Origin: Streptococcus australis
GTDB lineage: Bacteria; Bacillota; Bacilli; Lactobacillales; Streptococcaceae
DNA length: 64,000 bases
Direction: 5' to 3'
NCBI RefSeq assembly: GCF_015553625.1
Contig: NZ_JADNGY010000001.1
Coordinates: 62,001-126,000, forward strand
Shown: piece by piece, positions 56,462 through 64,000 of the stretch
Numbering within the stretch: position 1 is the stretch's first letter
How the letters are laid out: every line of letters begins with the position of its first letter
Notes under the pieces: generated by a model
What the model was told of the DNA's origin: nothing
The model's database searches: none
The model's input: the letters and a program-made list of their open reading frames with translations, nothing else
Position numbers and translations under genes: made by a program

Positions 56462-58678
56462 TTATTCTTTTGTTTCTTGACCTTCATCTTTGGCAAAGTC
56501 TTTTCTCGGTTTGTGGTGACGAGGACGATCGCCATGACGATGACCCTTATCCCCTTTTTCTTCTGCATGTTCCGGTTTTGGTGGACGAGGAAGAAGAGCT
56601 TTCATCGAAGCGTCTACACGACCTTTTTCATCAATCTTGATGACCTTGACATCGACTTCGTCTCCAATTTCCACTAAATCTTCGACGCGGTTGGTACGTG
56701 TCCAAGCCATTTCAGAGATGTGTACGAGGGCATCTGTCTTATCAAAGAGGTTAACAAAGGCACCAAATTTCTCGATACGCACCACTTTGGCATGGTAGAC
56801 TTCGTCCACTTTGGCTTCACGAACCAAACCAGCAATGATTTCTTTAGCACGGTTGATGGCATCTTGGTCGCTAGAGTAGATAGATACATTTCCTTCTTCA
56901 TCGATATCAATCTTAACGCCTGTTTCAGCGATGATCTTATCGATGGTTTCTCCACCTTTACCGATGACAATCTTAATCTTGTCCACATCAATCTTAATGG
57001 TATCAATTTTCGGAGCAGTTGGAGCCAATTCTGGACGAACTTCTGGAATGGTTGCTTCGATCACATCAAGGATTTCAAAACGCGCTTTTTTAGCTTGAGC
57101 AAGAGCTTCAGTCAAGATTTCTGCAGTAATCCCTTGAATCTTGATATCCATTTGAAGGGCTGTAATACCGTCACGCGTACCTGCAACCTTGAAGTCCATG
57201 TCTCCAAAGTGGTCTTCCAAACCTTGGATATCTGTCAATACGGTATAGTTATTTCCATCAGAAATGAGACCCATGGCAATTCCTGCTACTGGTGCCTTGA
57301 TTGGCACACCACCCGCCATAAGGGCAAGCGTTCCCGCACAGATAGAGGCTTGAGATGAAGAGCCGTTTGATTCCAAAACTTCTGCCACCAAACGAATCGC
57401 ATATGGGAATTCTTCCAAGCTTGGCAAGACTTGAGCAAGAGCACGCTCGCCAAGAGCACCGTGACCAATTTCACGACGACCAGGTGCACCGTAACGACCT
57501 GTTTCCCCTACAGAGTATTGTGGGAAGTTATAGTGGTGCATAAAGCGTTTCTTGTACTCTGGATCCAAACCATCGATGATTTGAGTTTCACCCATTGGCG
57601 CCAAAGTCAAGGTAGAAAGAGCCTGAGTTTGTCCACGAGTAAAGAGACCTGAACCGTGCACACGGGGAACGAAGTCAACAACCGCATCCAAAGGACGGAT
57701 TTCATCGACCTTACGACCATCAGGACGAACCTTGTCTTCTGTGATCAAACGGCGCACTTCTGCGTGTTCCATTTGTTCCAAGATTTCAGCTACATCCCGC
57801 ATGATCCGGTCGAATTCTTCGTGGTCTGCATATTTTTCTTCGTAAACAGCTGTTACTTGGTCTTTTACTGCTTGAGTTGCAGCTTCACGAGCTAATTTTT
57901 CTTCTACTTGAACCGCTTTTTGAAGGTCGCTGTTGTAGGCTGCGACGATTTCAGCTTGCAAGTCAGCATCTACATGAAGCAATTCTACTTCTGCTTTTTC
58001 TTTACCAACTGCTGCTACGATTTCTTCTTGGAAGGCAATCAATTCTTTAACAGCTTCGTGTCCTTTGAGAAGGGCTTCCAACATGATTTCTTCTGACAAT
58101 TCTTTGGCACCAGACTCTACCATGTTGATAGCGTGCTTCGTACCAGCTACTGTCAATTCAAGAAGCGAGCGCTCTGCTTGTTCTTGCGTTGGGTTGATGA
58201 TGATTTCCCCATCCACATAACCTACTTGTACCCCAGCGATCGGTCCGTCAAACGGAATATCTGAGATAGAAAGGGCCAAGGATGAACCAAACATTGCTGC
58301 CATTGGTGCAGATGCATTTTCATCGTACGAAAGGACTGTGTTAATCACCTGCACTTCGTTACGGAAACCTTCCGCAAACATTGGACGAATTGGACGGTCA
58401 ATCAAACGCGCTGTCAAAGTCGCATCTGTTGAAGGACGTCCTTCCCGTTTCATAAAGCCACCAGGAAACTTCCCAGCTGCATACATTTTTTCTTCGTAGT
58501 TGATTTGAAGTGGGAAGAAATCCCCAGTTGCCATTTTCTTAGACATAACGGCAGCCGTCAAGACAGTTGACTCACCGTAACGTACGACAACAGAGCCATT
58601 TGCTTGCTTAGCAACCTGGCCAGTCTCTACGATTAACTCACGACCCGCAAAAGTCTTTTGAAACACTTGTTTTGTCAT
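56462..58678 (-). CDS. pnp: Polynucleotide phosphorylase
   Basis: A 738-residue 3'-5' phosphorolytic exoribonuclease, part of the RNA degradosome. Two RNase PH domains (about 1-225 and 310-545) are joined by a helical linker. The second carries the active-site [19 protein letters not shown] block. A KH domain ([13 protein letters not shown], about 560) and S1 domain ([28 protein letters not shown], about 625-690) follow, with a His/Lys/Glu-rich tail. The ATG at 58678 is chosen because AAGGGG lies upstream; the frame stays open beyond it to 58813. Confidence 0.96.
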   Translation of the reverse strand: MTKQVFQKTFAGRELIVETGQVAKQANGSVVVRYGESTVLTAAVMSKKMATGDFFPLQINYEEKMYAAGKFPGGFMKREGRPSTDATLTARLIDRPIRPMFAEGFRNEVQVINTVLSYDENASAPMAAMFGSSLALSISDIPFDGPIAGVQVGYVDGEIIINPTQEQAERSLLELTVAGTKHAINMVESGAKELSEEIMLEALLKGHEAVKELIAFQEEIVAAVGKEKAEVELLHVDADLQAEIVAAYNSDLQKAVQVEEKLAREAATQAVKDQVTAVYEEKYADHEEFDRIMRDVAEILEQMEHAEVRRLITEDKVRPDGRKVDEIRPLDAVVDFVPRVHGSGLFTRGQTQALSTLTLAPMGETQIIDGLDPEYKKRFMHHYNFPQYSVGETGRYGAPGRREIGHGALGERALAQVLPSLEEFPYAIRLVAEVLESNGSSSQASICAGTLALMAGGVPIKAPVAGIAMGLISDGNNYTVLTDIQGLEDHFGDMDFKVAGTRDGITALQMDIKIQGITAEILTEALAQAKKARFEILDVIEATIPEVRPELAPTAPKIDTIKIDVDKIKIVIGKGGETIDKIIAETGVKIDIDEEGNVSIYSSDQDAINRAKEIIAGLVREAKVDEVYHAKVVRIEKFGAFVNLFDKTDALVHISEMAWTRTNRVEDLVEIGDEVDVKVIKIDEKGRVDASMKALLPRPPKPEHAEEKGDKGHRHGDRPRHHKPRKDFAKDEGQETKE

Positions 58679-58756
58679 TGTAATCCCCTTTGGATTGATA
58701 AAATTATACGACTTGCCTACAAAAATCAGGATACAAAGGGCGTGAAGAATCCCGTA

Positions 58757-59062
58757 TGAAAATAGGAGATTGACGCGGTGTGCCACGCACACTAGGAAAT
58801 CTATCTTTTTCACTAGGGATTTAGCCCCTGTTCAACTATCAAGATACTAAGGCCGTCAAAAGCAAAGTAAAAATAGGAAACTGAAGAAGTCTTCAATGAA
58901 GACAAGACAGTTTATCTTTTTTACACGGCTTTTCGGCCGGGTTCAATTACACAAGATATTTTGGACGGTTCGGCTTGCCGAACATTTCTGTAGAAAAATA
59001 GGAAGGTGACGCCGCACTCGATGAGTGCTAGGAAGCTTATCTTTTTTCCTAAGAAATGAGGC
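58757..59062 (+). repeat. Three tandem copies of a structured TAGGAA-type repeat
   Basis: Imperfect units of roughly 110-125 bases start near 58757, 58869 and 58994. Each has AAAATAGGA-N-TGA, a variable perfect hairpin (GTGTG/CACAC; GTCTTC/GAAGAC; GCACTC/GAGTGC), usually CTAGGAA, then CTATCTTTTT or TTATCTTTTTT, and a tail with GTTCAA(T/C)T and CAAGATA. Hairpin sequence changes while pairing is kept. The gap 58679-59281 holds no gene. Confidence 0.6.
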
Positions 59063-59281
59063 CCAAATTCAATTAATCAAGATACTAAGGCCTTAAACCG
59101 CTTAACGAAATATGGATTTCAACAGCCTTTCTGTATGTTATATCCTCATCTTTGTATCCAAGCACGTATAACCTTTATTTTACCATATTCAAGCCCAAAA
59201 GAAAAAGGCTTTAAAAGCCTTTTTCGAGGAATATTTGATTTCCGCTTATTTTAAAATTCTAGAGCTAGATATAGGTACCGT

Positions 59282-59893
59282 CTATTTTCCATTCCACACA
59301 TTTTCTTTACTAACGACATAGAATCGCGTTTTATGTTCTCCACCTGAATATTCTTTCTTACTCCGCTTCAACACATAGCGCTCAAAAGGTTGAGAAGATG
59401 TCTTAACTCTAGTTGTTACTGTAACAGTATCATTCTCAACGACCCACTCATCTGCTGAAGGAATAACAACCTCTGGGCCAGCACCTCCACGTCCACCTGG
59501 AATGAATTCAAAAAACTTCTTATCTTTCGAAGAGTATATCCAGCCTTGTTTTCTTTCTTTCGCAAGTTGAATTAATTGATCTGTCGTCATAGATTGAATG
59601 GATTCTGATGTTTCTTGAGCTTCCAATTTTTTAATGACATCTGCAAGTTGATAGGTACCTGGAGTATAAGTATTGAAATAATCTAAGAACATCCCCTCTG
59701 TATAAGAATAGATACCACTATGATCATTTGATAAGTCTAATATAAAGGTTGGTTTGACCAATCTAGAATACATTAGAGCATACCCGTTCTCTACTACCGA
59801 GTGGATATCCTCTTGATCTTCCGCACTCAATCCTTTAACAGTGGATACATTTTCCCCTTCCACTTTCGTCGTAAATTCAAGCGCGATCCAACC
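59282..59893 (-). pseudogene. C-terminal part of a split SH3-domain lipoprotein
   Basis: The frame that continues directly after an in-frame TAA (59896-59894). It completes the SH3 domain (GWIALEFTTKVEG) and adds about 190 residues with a GGRGGAGPEVVIPS segment and a beta-rich end. Without its own signal peptide it cannot be exported alone. I see no other lesion, so either the stop is recent or it is sometimes read through. Confidence 0.6.
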
Positions 59894-60778
59894 TTAGCCA
59901 GATTGGAGCTTGCCCCAGGTATAACCGTCAGCTGAAACTGTCTCTGTGATCGTATAAACACCTTGTGGGATCATTCCTACTTCCTCTCCCTTGATCGATG
60001 CTTCTTTACGAATCCGAAGATCTGAGACTCCTACACGGACTTGAAAACTACTTGTTTGCTGCTCTGAGTTACTTGCTTGACTCGTCGCCTTCTTACCGGT
60101 CTCTAGTTCTTTCCATTCAAATTTTGCTTGATCCAATTCTTTTGCTGTAATCCCTAAGGCTTGTTCTGGCTTCTGGCCGTCCCCATTTTTTATTTGGATC
60201 TGATTGACAGTCTCAACCTTTCCTTTTTGGAATTTGTAATGGATCAAATCTACCTCTGGTCGAAGAGACGAAAAGCTAGCATAAATGACCGAGCCATCCT
60301 CAAAAATTTGGAAACCTGAACGTGAGCCACCAGAGGAAGCCACAAAAGCTGTATGTAATAATTCTGGTTTCTGACCTTTTAGATAATAAATCGCTGAGAC
60401 TGTTTGGCCGTTTCCAATCAAGAGCTCATCCCGTCCATCCTTATCCAAATCCATATAAAAATAGGAAAGGTTAGGTTTACTCCCCAGAGTTTGAAGATAC
60501 ATGGCATAGACATACTCATCAGATTGAGAATCTATTTCTTTTAGTTTAGTCGCTAGACCTGCACTATCACCTGCCTCGATAGCCCTAGAGTAAGCCTGAT
60601 AACGTTCAAGAACTGTTTGATAGTACTCATGCCCAGACGATGTCTTCTTGGAACTTTTTCCATCTGCTACTTCACTCTGAACTGTAGAAGGTTGCGTCCT
60701 AGGACGTCGCTTAGGCCCACATGCCACAAGAGTTAACAAGGTCATCGCTGTCAAGCTAACTTTATAGATTTTTTTCAT
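59894..60778 (-). CDS. Lipoprotein with truncated bacterial SH3 domain
   Basis: A 294-residue lipoprotein. The signal peptide ends in the lipobox LVAC (Cys near 20); a charged linker leads to a domain with LDKDGRDELLIGNG (about 115-130), seen in many streptococcal lipoproteins of unknown function. A bacterial SH3 domain (about 240-294, VGVSDLRIRKEASIKGEEVGMI) is cut at YTWGKLQSG by a TAA. The next codons in frame are GWIALEF, the normal SH3 ending, so the stop replaced one codon, perhaps CAA. The intact protein would be about 498 residues. Confidence 0.75.
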   Translation of the reverse strand: MKKIYKVSLTAMTLLTLVACGPKRRPRTQPSTVQSEVADGKSSKKTSSGHEYYQTVLERYQAYSRAIEAGDSAGLATKLKEIDSQSDEYVYAMYLQTLGSKPNLSYFYMDLDKDGRDELLIGNGQTVSAIYYLKGQKPELLHTAFVASSGGSRSGFQIFEDGSVIYASFSSLRPEVDLIHYKFQKGKVETVNQIQIKNGDGQKPEQALGITAKELDQAKFEWKELETGKKATSQASNSEQQTSSFQVRVGVSDLRIRKEASIKGEEVGMIPQGVYTITETVSADGYTWGKLQSG

Positions 60779-60913
60779 CATATACTCCCTAAAACTTTCT
60801 CCATTTTATTATACCAAAAGAAGGTAAAAATGCTAGAAAATCCTTGTTTTCTTATTGAATCAGTCAGGCTTTGATAAGATCCCCCATTCGCCTATCATTC
60901 TGCCCTCTTTTCT

Positions 60914-60930
60914 GCTATACTAAGTATAGC
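60914..60930. promoter_or_regulatory. 17-base palindrome over the pepF -10 box
   Basis: GCTATACT-A-AGTATAGC is a perfect inverted repeat containing TATACT (60916-60921), 24 bases before the pepF start. It may be an operator or only a chance feature of the promoter. Confidence 0.45.
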
Positions 60931-60953
60931 CAATTGATCAAAAGGAGAACACT

Positions 60954-62744
60954 ATGGAATTAAAAAAACGTTCTGAATTTCCTGAGAACGAACTCTGGGA
61001 CCTCACAGCCCTCTATCAAGACCAGGAAGACTTCTTGCGTGCCATCGAAAAGACTCGCGAGGAAATTAATGAATTCGTCCGTAACTACAAGGGCAAGCTC
61101 CACACTTTTGAAGACTTTGAAGCTGCCTTTGCCATCTTTGAACAAATTCAGATCCAACTCAGCCACATTGGTAACTACAGCTTTATGCCCCAAACGACGG
61201 ACTTTGGCGATGAAGCTTTTGCAGAAATTGCCCAAGCGGGGATGGATTTCGAAACTTGGGCCAGCGTCGAACTCTCTTTTTTTGATGATGCCTTAGTCGA
61301 AGCGGATGAAGAAGTCCTTGAACGTCTCGGACAATTGCCTCACCTCACTTCTGCTATTCGCCAAGCCAAGATCAAAAAAGCTCACTACTTGGGAGCTGAC
61401 GTGGAAAAGACTTTGACCAATCTCGGTGAAGTCTTCTACGGACCGCAAGACATCTATACCAAGATGCGGGCAGGTGACTTTGAAATGGCTGATTTTGAAG
61501 TAGATGGAAAAGTTTACAAGAATAGCTTTGTCACCTATGAAAACTTCTACCAAAACCATGAGAATGCAGAAGTCCGTGAAAAAGCCTTTCGTTCCTTCTC
61601 AGAAGGTCTCCGCAAGCACCAAAACACGGCTGCTGCTACCTATCTAGCCCAAGTCAAATCTGAAAAACTAATCGCAGATATGCGAGGCTACGACTCTGTC
61701 TTTGACTATCTCTTGGCTGAGCAGGAAGTGGATCGTGCCATGTTTGACCGTCAGATTGACCTGATCATGAAGGACTTCGCTCCAGTCGCTCAAAAATTCC
61801 TCAAACACGTGACCAAGGTCAACGGCCTTGAAAAAATGACCTTTGCTGATTGGAAGTTGGACTTGGACAGTGCGCTCAACCCTGATGTGACCATTGATGA
61901 CGCTTATGACTTGGTCATGAAATCTGTGACACCTCTTGGCGAAGAATATTCTCGCGAAATTGCCCGCTACCAAACCGAACGTTGGGTCGACTTTGCGGCC
62001 AATGAAGGCAAGGATTCAGGTGGATATGCAGCTGACCCTTATCGCGTCCATCCTTATGTCCTGATGAGTTGGACAGGACGAATGAGCGATGTTTATACCC
62101 TGATCCACGAGATTGGACACTCTGGTCAATTCATCTTCTCAGATAACAACCAAAGCTACTTCAACGCCCACATGTCGACCTACTATGTAGAAGCTCCTTC
62201 TACCTTTAACGAGCTCCTCCTCAGCGACTATTTGGAACACCAGTTTGACGACCCTCGTCAAAAACGCTTTGCCCTAGCTCACCGCTTGACAGATACCTAC
62301 TTCCACAACTTCATCACCCACTTGCTGGAAGCGGCTTTCCAACGCAAGGTCTACACCCTGATTGAAGAAGGTGGAACCTTCGGCGCTAGCAAGCTCAACA
62401 GCATCATGAAGGAAGTCTTGACCGAATTCTGGGGAGACGCTGTTGAAATCGATGACAATGCAGCTCTAACATGGATGCGCCAAAGCCACTACTACATGGG
62501 ACTATACAGCTACACCTACTCAGCTGGCCTAGTTATCTCAACCGCTGGTTACCTGCATCTGAAGAACTCCGAAAACGGAGCCAAAGATTGGCTAGACCTT
62601 CTCAAATCAGGTGGTAGCAAGACACCACTGGAGTCAGCCATGATTATCGGAGCAGATATTTCAACAGACAAACCACTTCGGGATACGATTCAGTTCTTGT
62701 CTGATACGGTTGATCAGATTATCGCCTACAGTGCTGAGTTATGA
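60954..62744 (+). CDS. pepF: Oligoendopeptidase F, M3 metallopeptidase
   Basis: A 596-residue M3B zinc peptidase that cuts intracellular oligopeptides. The zinc motif HEIGH is at 385-389, with the third ligand Glu in the following EAPSTFNELLLSDYL segment. The helical N-terminal region (about 1-200) is the usual lid. There is no signal peptide. AAAGGAG precedes the ATG. It is monocistronic with a perfect terminator and completes use of peptides produced by surface peptidases. Confidence 0.94.
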   Translation: MELKKRSEFPENELWDLTALYQDQEDFLRAIEKTREEINEFVRNYKGKLHTFEDFEAAFAIFEQIQIQLSHIGNYSFMPQTTDFGDEAFAEIAQAGMDFETWASVELSFFDDALVEADEEVLERLGQLPHLTSAIRQAKIKKAHYLGADVEKTLTNLGEVFYGPQDIYTKMRAGDFEMADFEVDGKVYKNSFVTYENFYQNHENAEVREKAFRSFSEGLRKHQNTAAATYLAQVKSEKLIADMRGYDSVFDYLLAEQEVDRAMFDRQIDLIMKDFAPVAQKFLKHVTKVNGLEKMTFADWKLDLDSALNPDVTIDDAYDLVMKSVTPLGEEYSREIARYQTERWVDFAANEGKDSGGYAADPYRVHPYVLMSWTGRMSDVYTLIHEIGHSGQFIFSDNNQSYFNAHMSTYYVEAPSTFNELLLSDYLEHQFDDPRQKRFALAHRLTDTYFHNFITHLLEAAFQRKVYTLIEEGGTFGASKLNSIMKEVLTEFWGDAVEIDDNAALTWMRQSHYYMGLYSYTYSAGLVISTAGYLHLKNSENGAKDWLDLLKSGGSKTPLESAMIIGADISTDKPLRDTIQFLSDTVDQIIAYSAEL

Positions 62745-62748
62745 GTAT

Positions 62749-62787
62749 AAGCAAAAACAGATTGGAGTTTTCCAATCTGTTTTGCTT
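62749..62787. terminator. Bidirectional terminator
   Basis: AAGCAAAAACAGATTGGA pairs with TCCAATCTGTTTTGCTT around a short loop, between pepF and the convergent SnoaL-like gene. Confidence 0.9.
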
Positions 62788-63175
62788 ATCCCCAAAAGCT
62801 ATCTTCTTCAGCTTGATCTGAAGAGAACAGCCAAACTTCTTTGATTTTCCCGTCTTCAATACGGAAGAGATCAATCCCGTTCATATTGAGTTCAGTACCA
62901 TCAGCCCGTGTTCCAAGAAAAGTAACATTAGCTGCGACAAAATCCTTATTATCAGAAACCCAATTTGTTATCACCTTAAAGGTTCCATTAGTTTTCTCAG
63001 CAAATGTAGCTAGGTGAGATCCTAGTTGGTCCTTACCAACAACTGTACCAGATATACTATGAGTACCAGGTTGATGCCAGACAATATCGTCTGCCATCGT
63101 TTCAAAGACACCAGGAAAATCACCAGCAATTAAAGCTTGGTTATAAGTATTGAAAATTTCTAAGTTTGTTGACAT
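62786..63175 (-). CDS. SnoaL-like (NTF2-fold) protein
   Basis: A 129-residue small alpha+beta barrel protein. The start IFNTYNQALIAGDFPGVFETMADDIVWHQPG is the typical NTF2/SnoaL opening, and the last strands hold IDLFRIEDGKIKEVWLF. Members are isomerases, hydrolases or ligand binders; activity is unknown. GGAG precedes the ATG. It is divergent from an HxlR regulator 148 bases away, which probably controls it. Confidence 0.82.
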   Translation of the reverse strand: MSTNLEIFNTYNQALIAGDFPGVFETMADDIVWHQPGTHSISGTVVGKDQLGSHLATFAEKTNGTFKVITNWVSDNKDFVAANVTFLGTRADGTELNMNGIDLFRIEDGKIKEVWLFSSDQAEEDSFWG

Positions 63176-63323
63176 ATCTATTCTCCATTTCTTTTTTATG
63201 ATATAATTTTAACAGTTACAATCGAAAAAACAAGTAGACACTTTTTCGATAGCTGGTATCAAAAGTAGTACTATTGTTGATACTAAAAGATAAATTTTTT
63301 TAAAAATAGAAAGAAGATATTTT

Positions 63324-63656
63324 ATGCCAAATAAAGTGAGTGAGTATGGTATTTGTCCATTTGCGACAACGCAGAGGGTTTTAACAGGGAAATGGGCACT
63401 GGTAATCATTTATCAGTTGAGTACGGGTACTAAACGATTTAAAGAATTGCAAAGATTATTGCCTGGGATTACTCAAACTATTTTGACACGTCATCTCCGT
63501 CAATTAGAAAAGGATAAGATTATTCAACGAAAGGTCTATGCGGAAGTTCCCCCACGAGTTGAGTACAGCTTAACCGAAATAGGGCAGGAATTCAAAGTTG
63601 TCTTAGATGCTGTGGAGAACTGGGGTCTGGATTATATCAAGTTGCTAAAAATGTAG
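63324..63656 (+). CDS. HxlR-family transcriptional regulator
   Basis: A 110-residue winged-helix regulator of the HxlR type: CPFATTQRVLTGKWALVIIYQLSTG near the start, RFKELQRLLPGITQTILTRHLRQLE as the recognition region and VEYSLTEIGQE as the wing. The Cys in CPF (about 12) is conserved and in relatives senses electrophiles or oxidants. It is divergent from the SnoaL-like gene and overlaps the translation signals of the next gene. Confidence 0.88.
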   Translation: MPNKVSEYGICPFATTQRVLTGKWALVIIYQLSTGTKRFKELQRLLPGITQTILTRHLRQLEKDKIIQRKVYAEVPPRVEYSLTEIGQEFKVVLDAVENWGLDYIKLLKM

Positions 63657-63667
63657 AGGTTTTGACC

Positions 63668-64000
63668 ATGTATCAAGAATTACTTAGAAAAATAACAGAA
63701 GAAAAACCAAGCTATCGTCAAGAAGAAATCCAGTGGTTGCTAGAACATTTGGGAGATCCCTCGCCCGAAATTCGCGATGATCTCGTTTTTACCAGCTTGG
63801 CTAGAGGGATTCAAGAAGAACTGTTTACACAGGAACAATTTCATTTCATTGCTGAGACGATTTTGTCCGATAAAGGAGTAGAAAAAGAGATTGATAAGAT
63901 TGGGTTATCAACACTTGAGCGTTCTTTTAGAGCACTTATCTATGCCAATCTCTTGACTGCAGATGCCAACCAACATTCGATTTTTCATAAGGGATTAAAA
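63668..64000 (+). CDS. DUF2785 protein, truncated by the window end
   Basis: 111 codons run open to the last base. The sequence LGDPSPEIRDDLVFTSLARGI (about 33-53) and ERSFRALIYANLLTADANQ (about 88-106) fit the DUF2785 family, helical-repeat proteins of unknown function. The ATG is 11 bases after the HxlR stop, with GAGG in the overlap, so the two are co-transcribed. Confidence 0.7.
   Translation, partial: MYQELLRKITEEKPSYRQEEIQWLLEHLGDPSPEIRDDLVFTSLARGIQEELFTQEQFHFIAETILSDKGVEKEIDKIGLSTLERSFRALIYANLLTADANQHSIFHKGLK

Overview
The window reads as chromosome of a viridans-group oral streptococcus. Pointers are the H2O2-forming pyruvate oxidase SpxB, the hrcA-grpE-dnaK-dnaJ heat-shock operon with CIRCE operators, an LPXTG-anchored surface peptidase, dexB next to msmK, BOX-like repeats and cre (CcpA) sites. 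The gene set and the tandem UPF0210/ACT/phosphatase block fit the S. parasanguinis/sanguinis/mitis branch; I would not name a species. No rRNA, tRNA or CRISPR array was found.

Layout. 0-7.5 kb: the end of a two-component system, a membrane-anchored orphan, a phospho-beta-glucosidase, a VOC protein, spxB with a cre site, an SGNH hydrolase and a HAD phosphatase. 7.7-14.5 kb: an AraC regulator, a membrane MutS-like ATPase downstream of a CapA-type protein, msrAB, a small orphan pair and pyrD. 14.9-22.5 kb: gdhA, then dnaJ/dnaK/grpE/hrcA, with several structured intergenic repeats. 22.5-26.5 kb: a VanY-type peptidase, two tandem phosphatase paralogues, UPF0210 and ACT genes.

26.6-41.2 kb is an accessory block, AT-rich in parts, stacked against the 3' end of rpsI. 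The last codons of rpsI plus a terminator recur at about 31.4, 34.1 and 39.1 kb, with more decayed relics near 26.6 and 28.2 kb. A truncated tyrosine integrase lies beside the real rpsI. I read this as several integrative elements accreted at one attachment site and worn down to cargo. Cargo includes a secreted nuclease; an orphan cluster with a divergent membrane-tethered HTH regulator; DUF389 and K+ channel genes; a TMEM175 gene split into two separated pieces; cadD-cadC; and an unusual P1B-type metal ATPase paired with a small membrane protein, possibly ferrosome-like.

41-59 kb: rpsI-rplM with a candidate L13 leader, degV, a NYN nuclease gene, rlmB (probably leaderless), an aromatic-acid exporter-type gene, a large LPXTG zinc carboxypeptidase under a cre-overlapped promoter, dexB, msmK with cre, a PucR-type regulator, mrnC, cysS, a reductase-like gene, a GNAT gene, cysE and pnp. 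Upstream of pnp are three tandem copies of a structured repeat also found near dnaJ and dnaK. 59-64 kb: a lipoprotein gene split by an in-frame stop, pepF, a SnoaL-like gene divergent from an HxlR regulator, and a truncated DUF2785 gene. All family names come from reading the sequence; no database search was possible.
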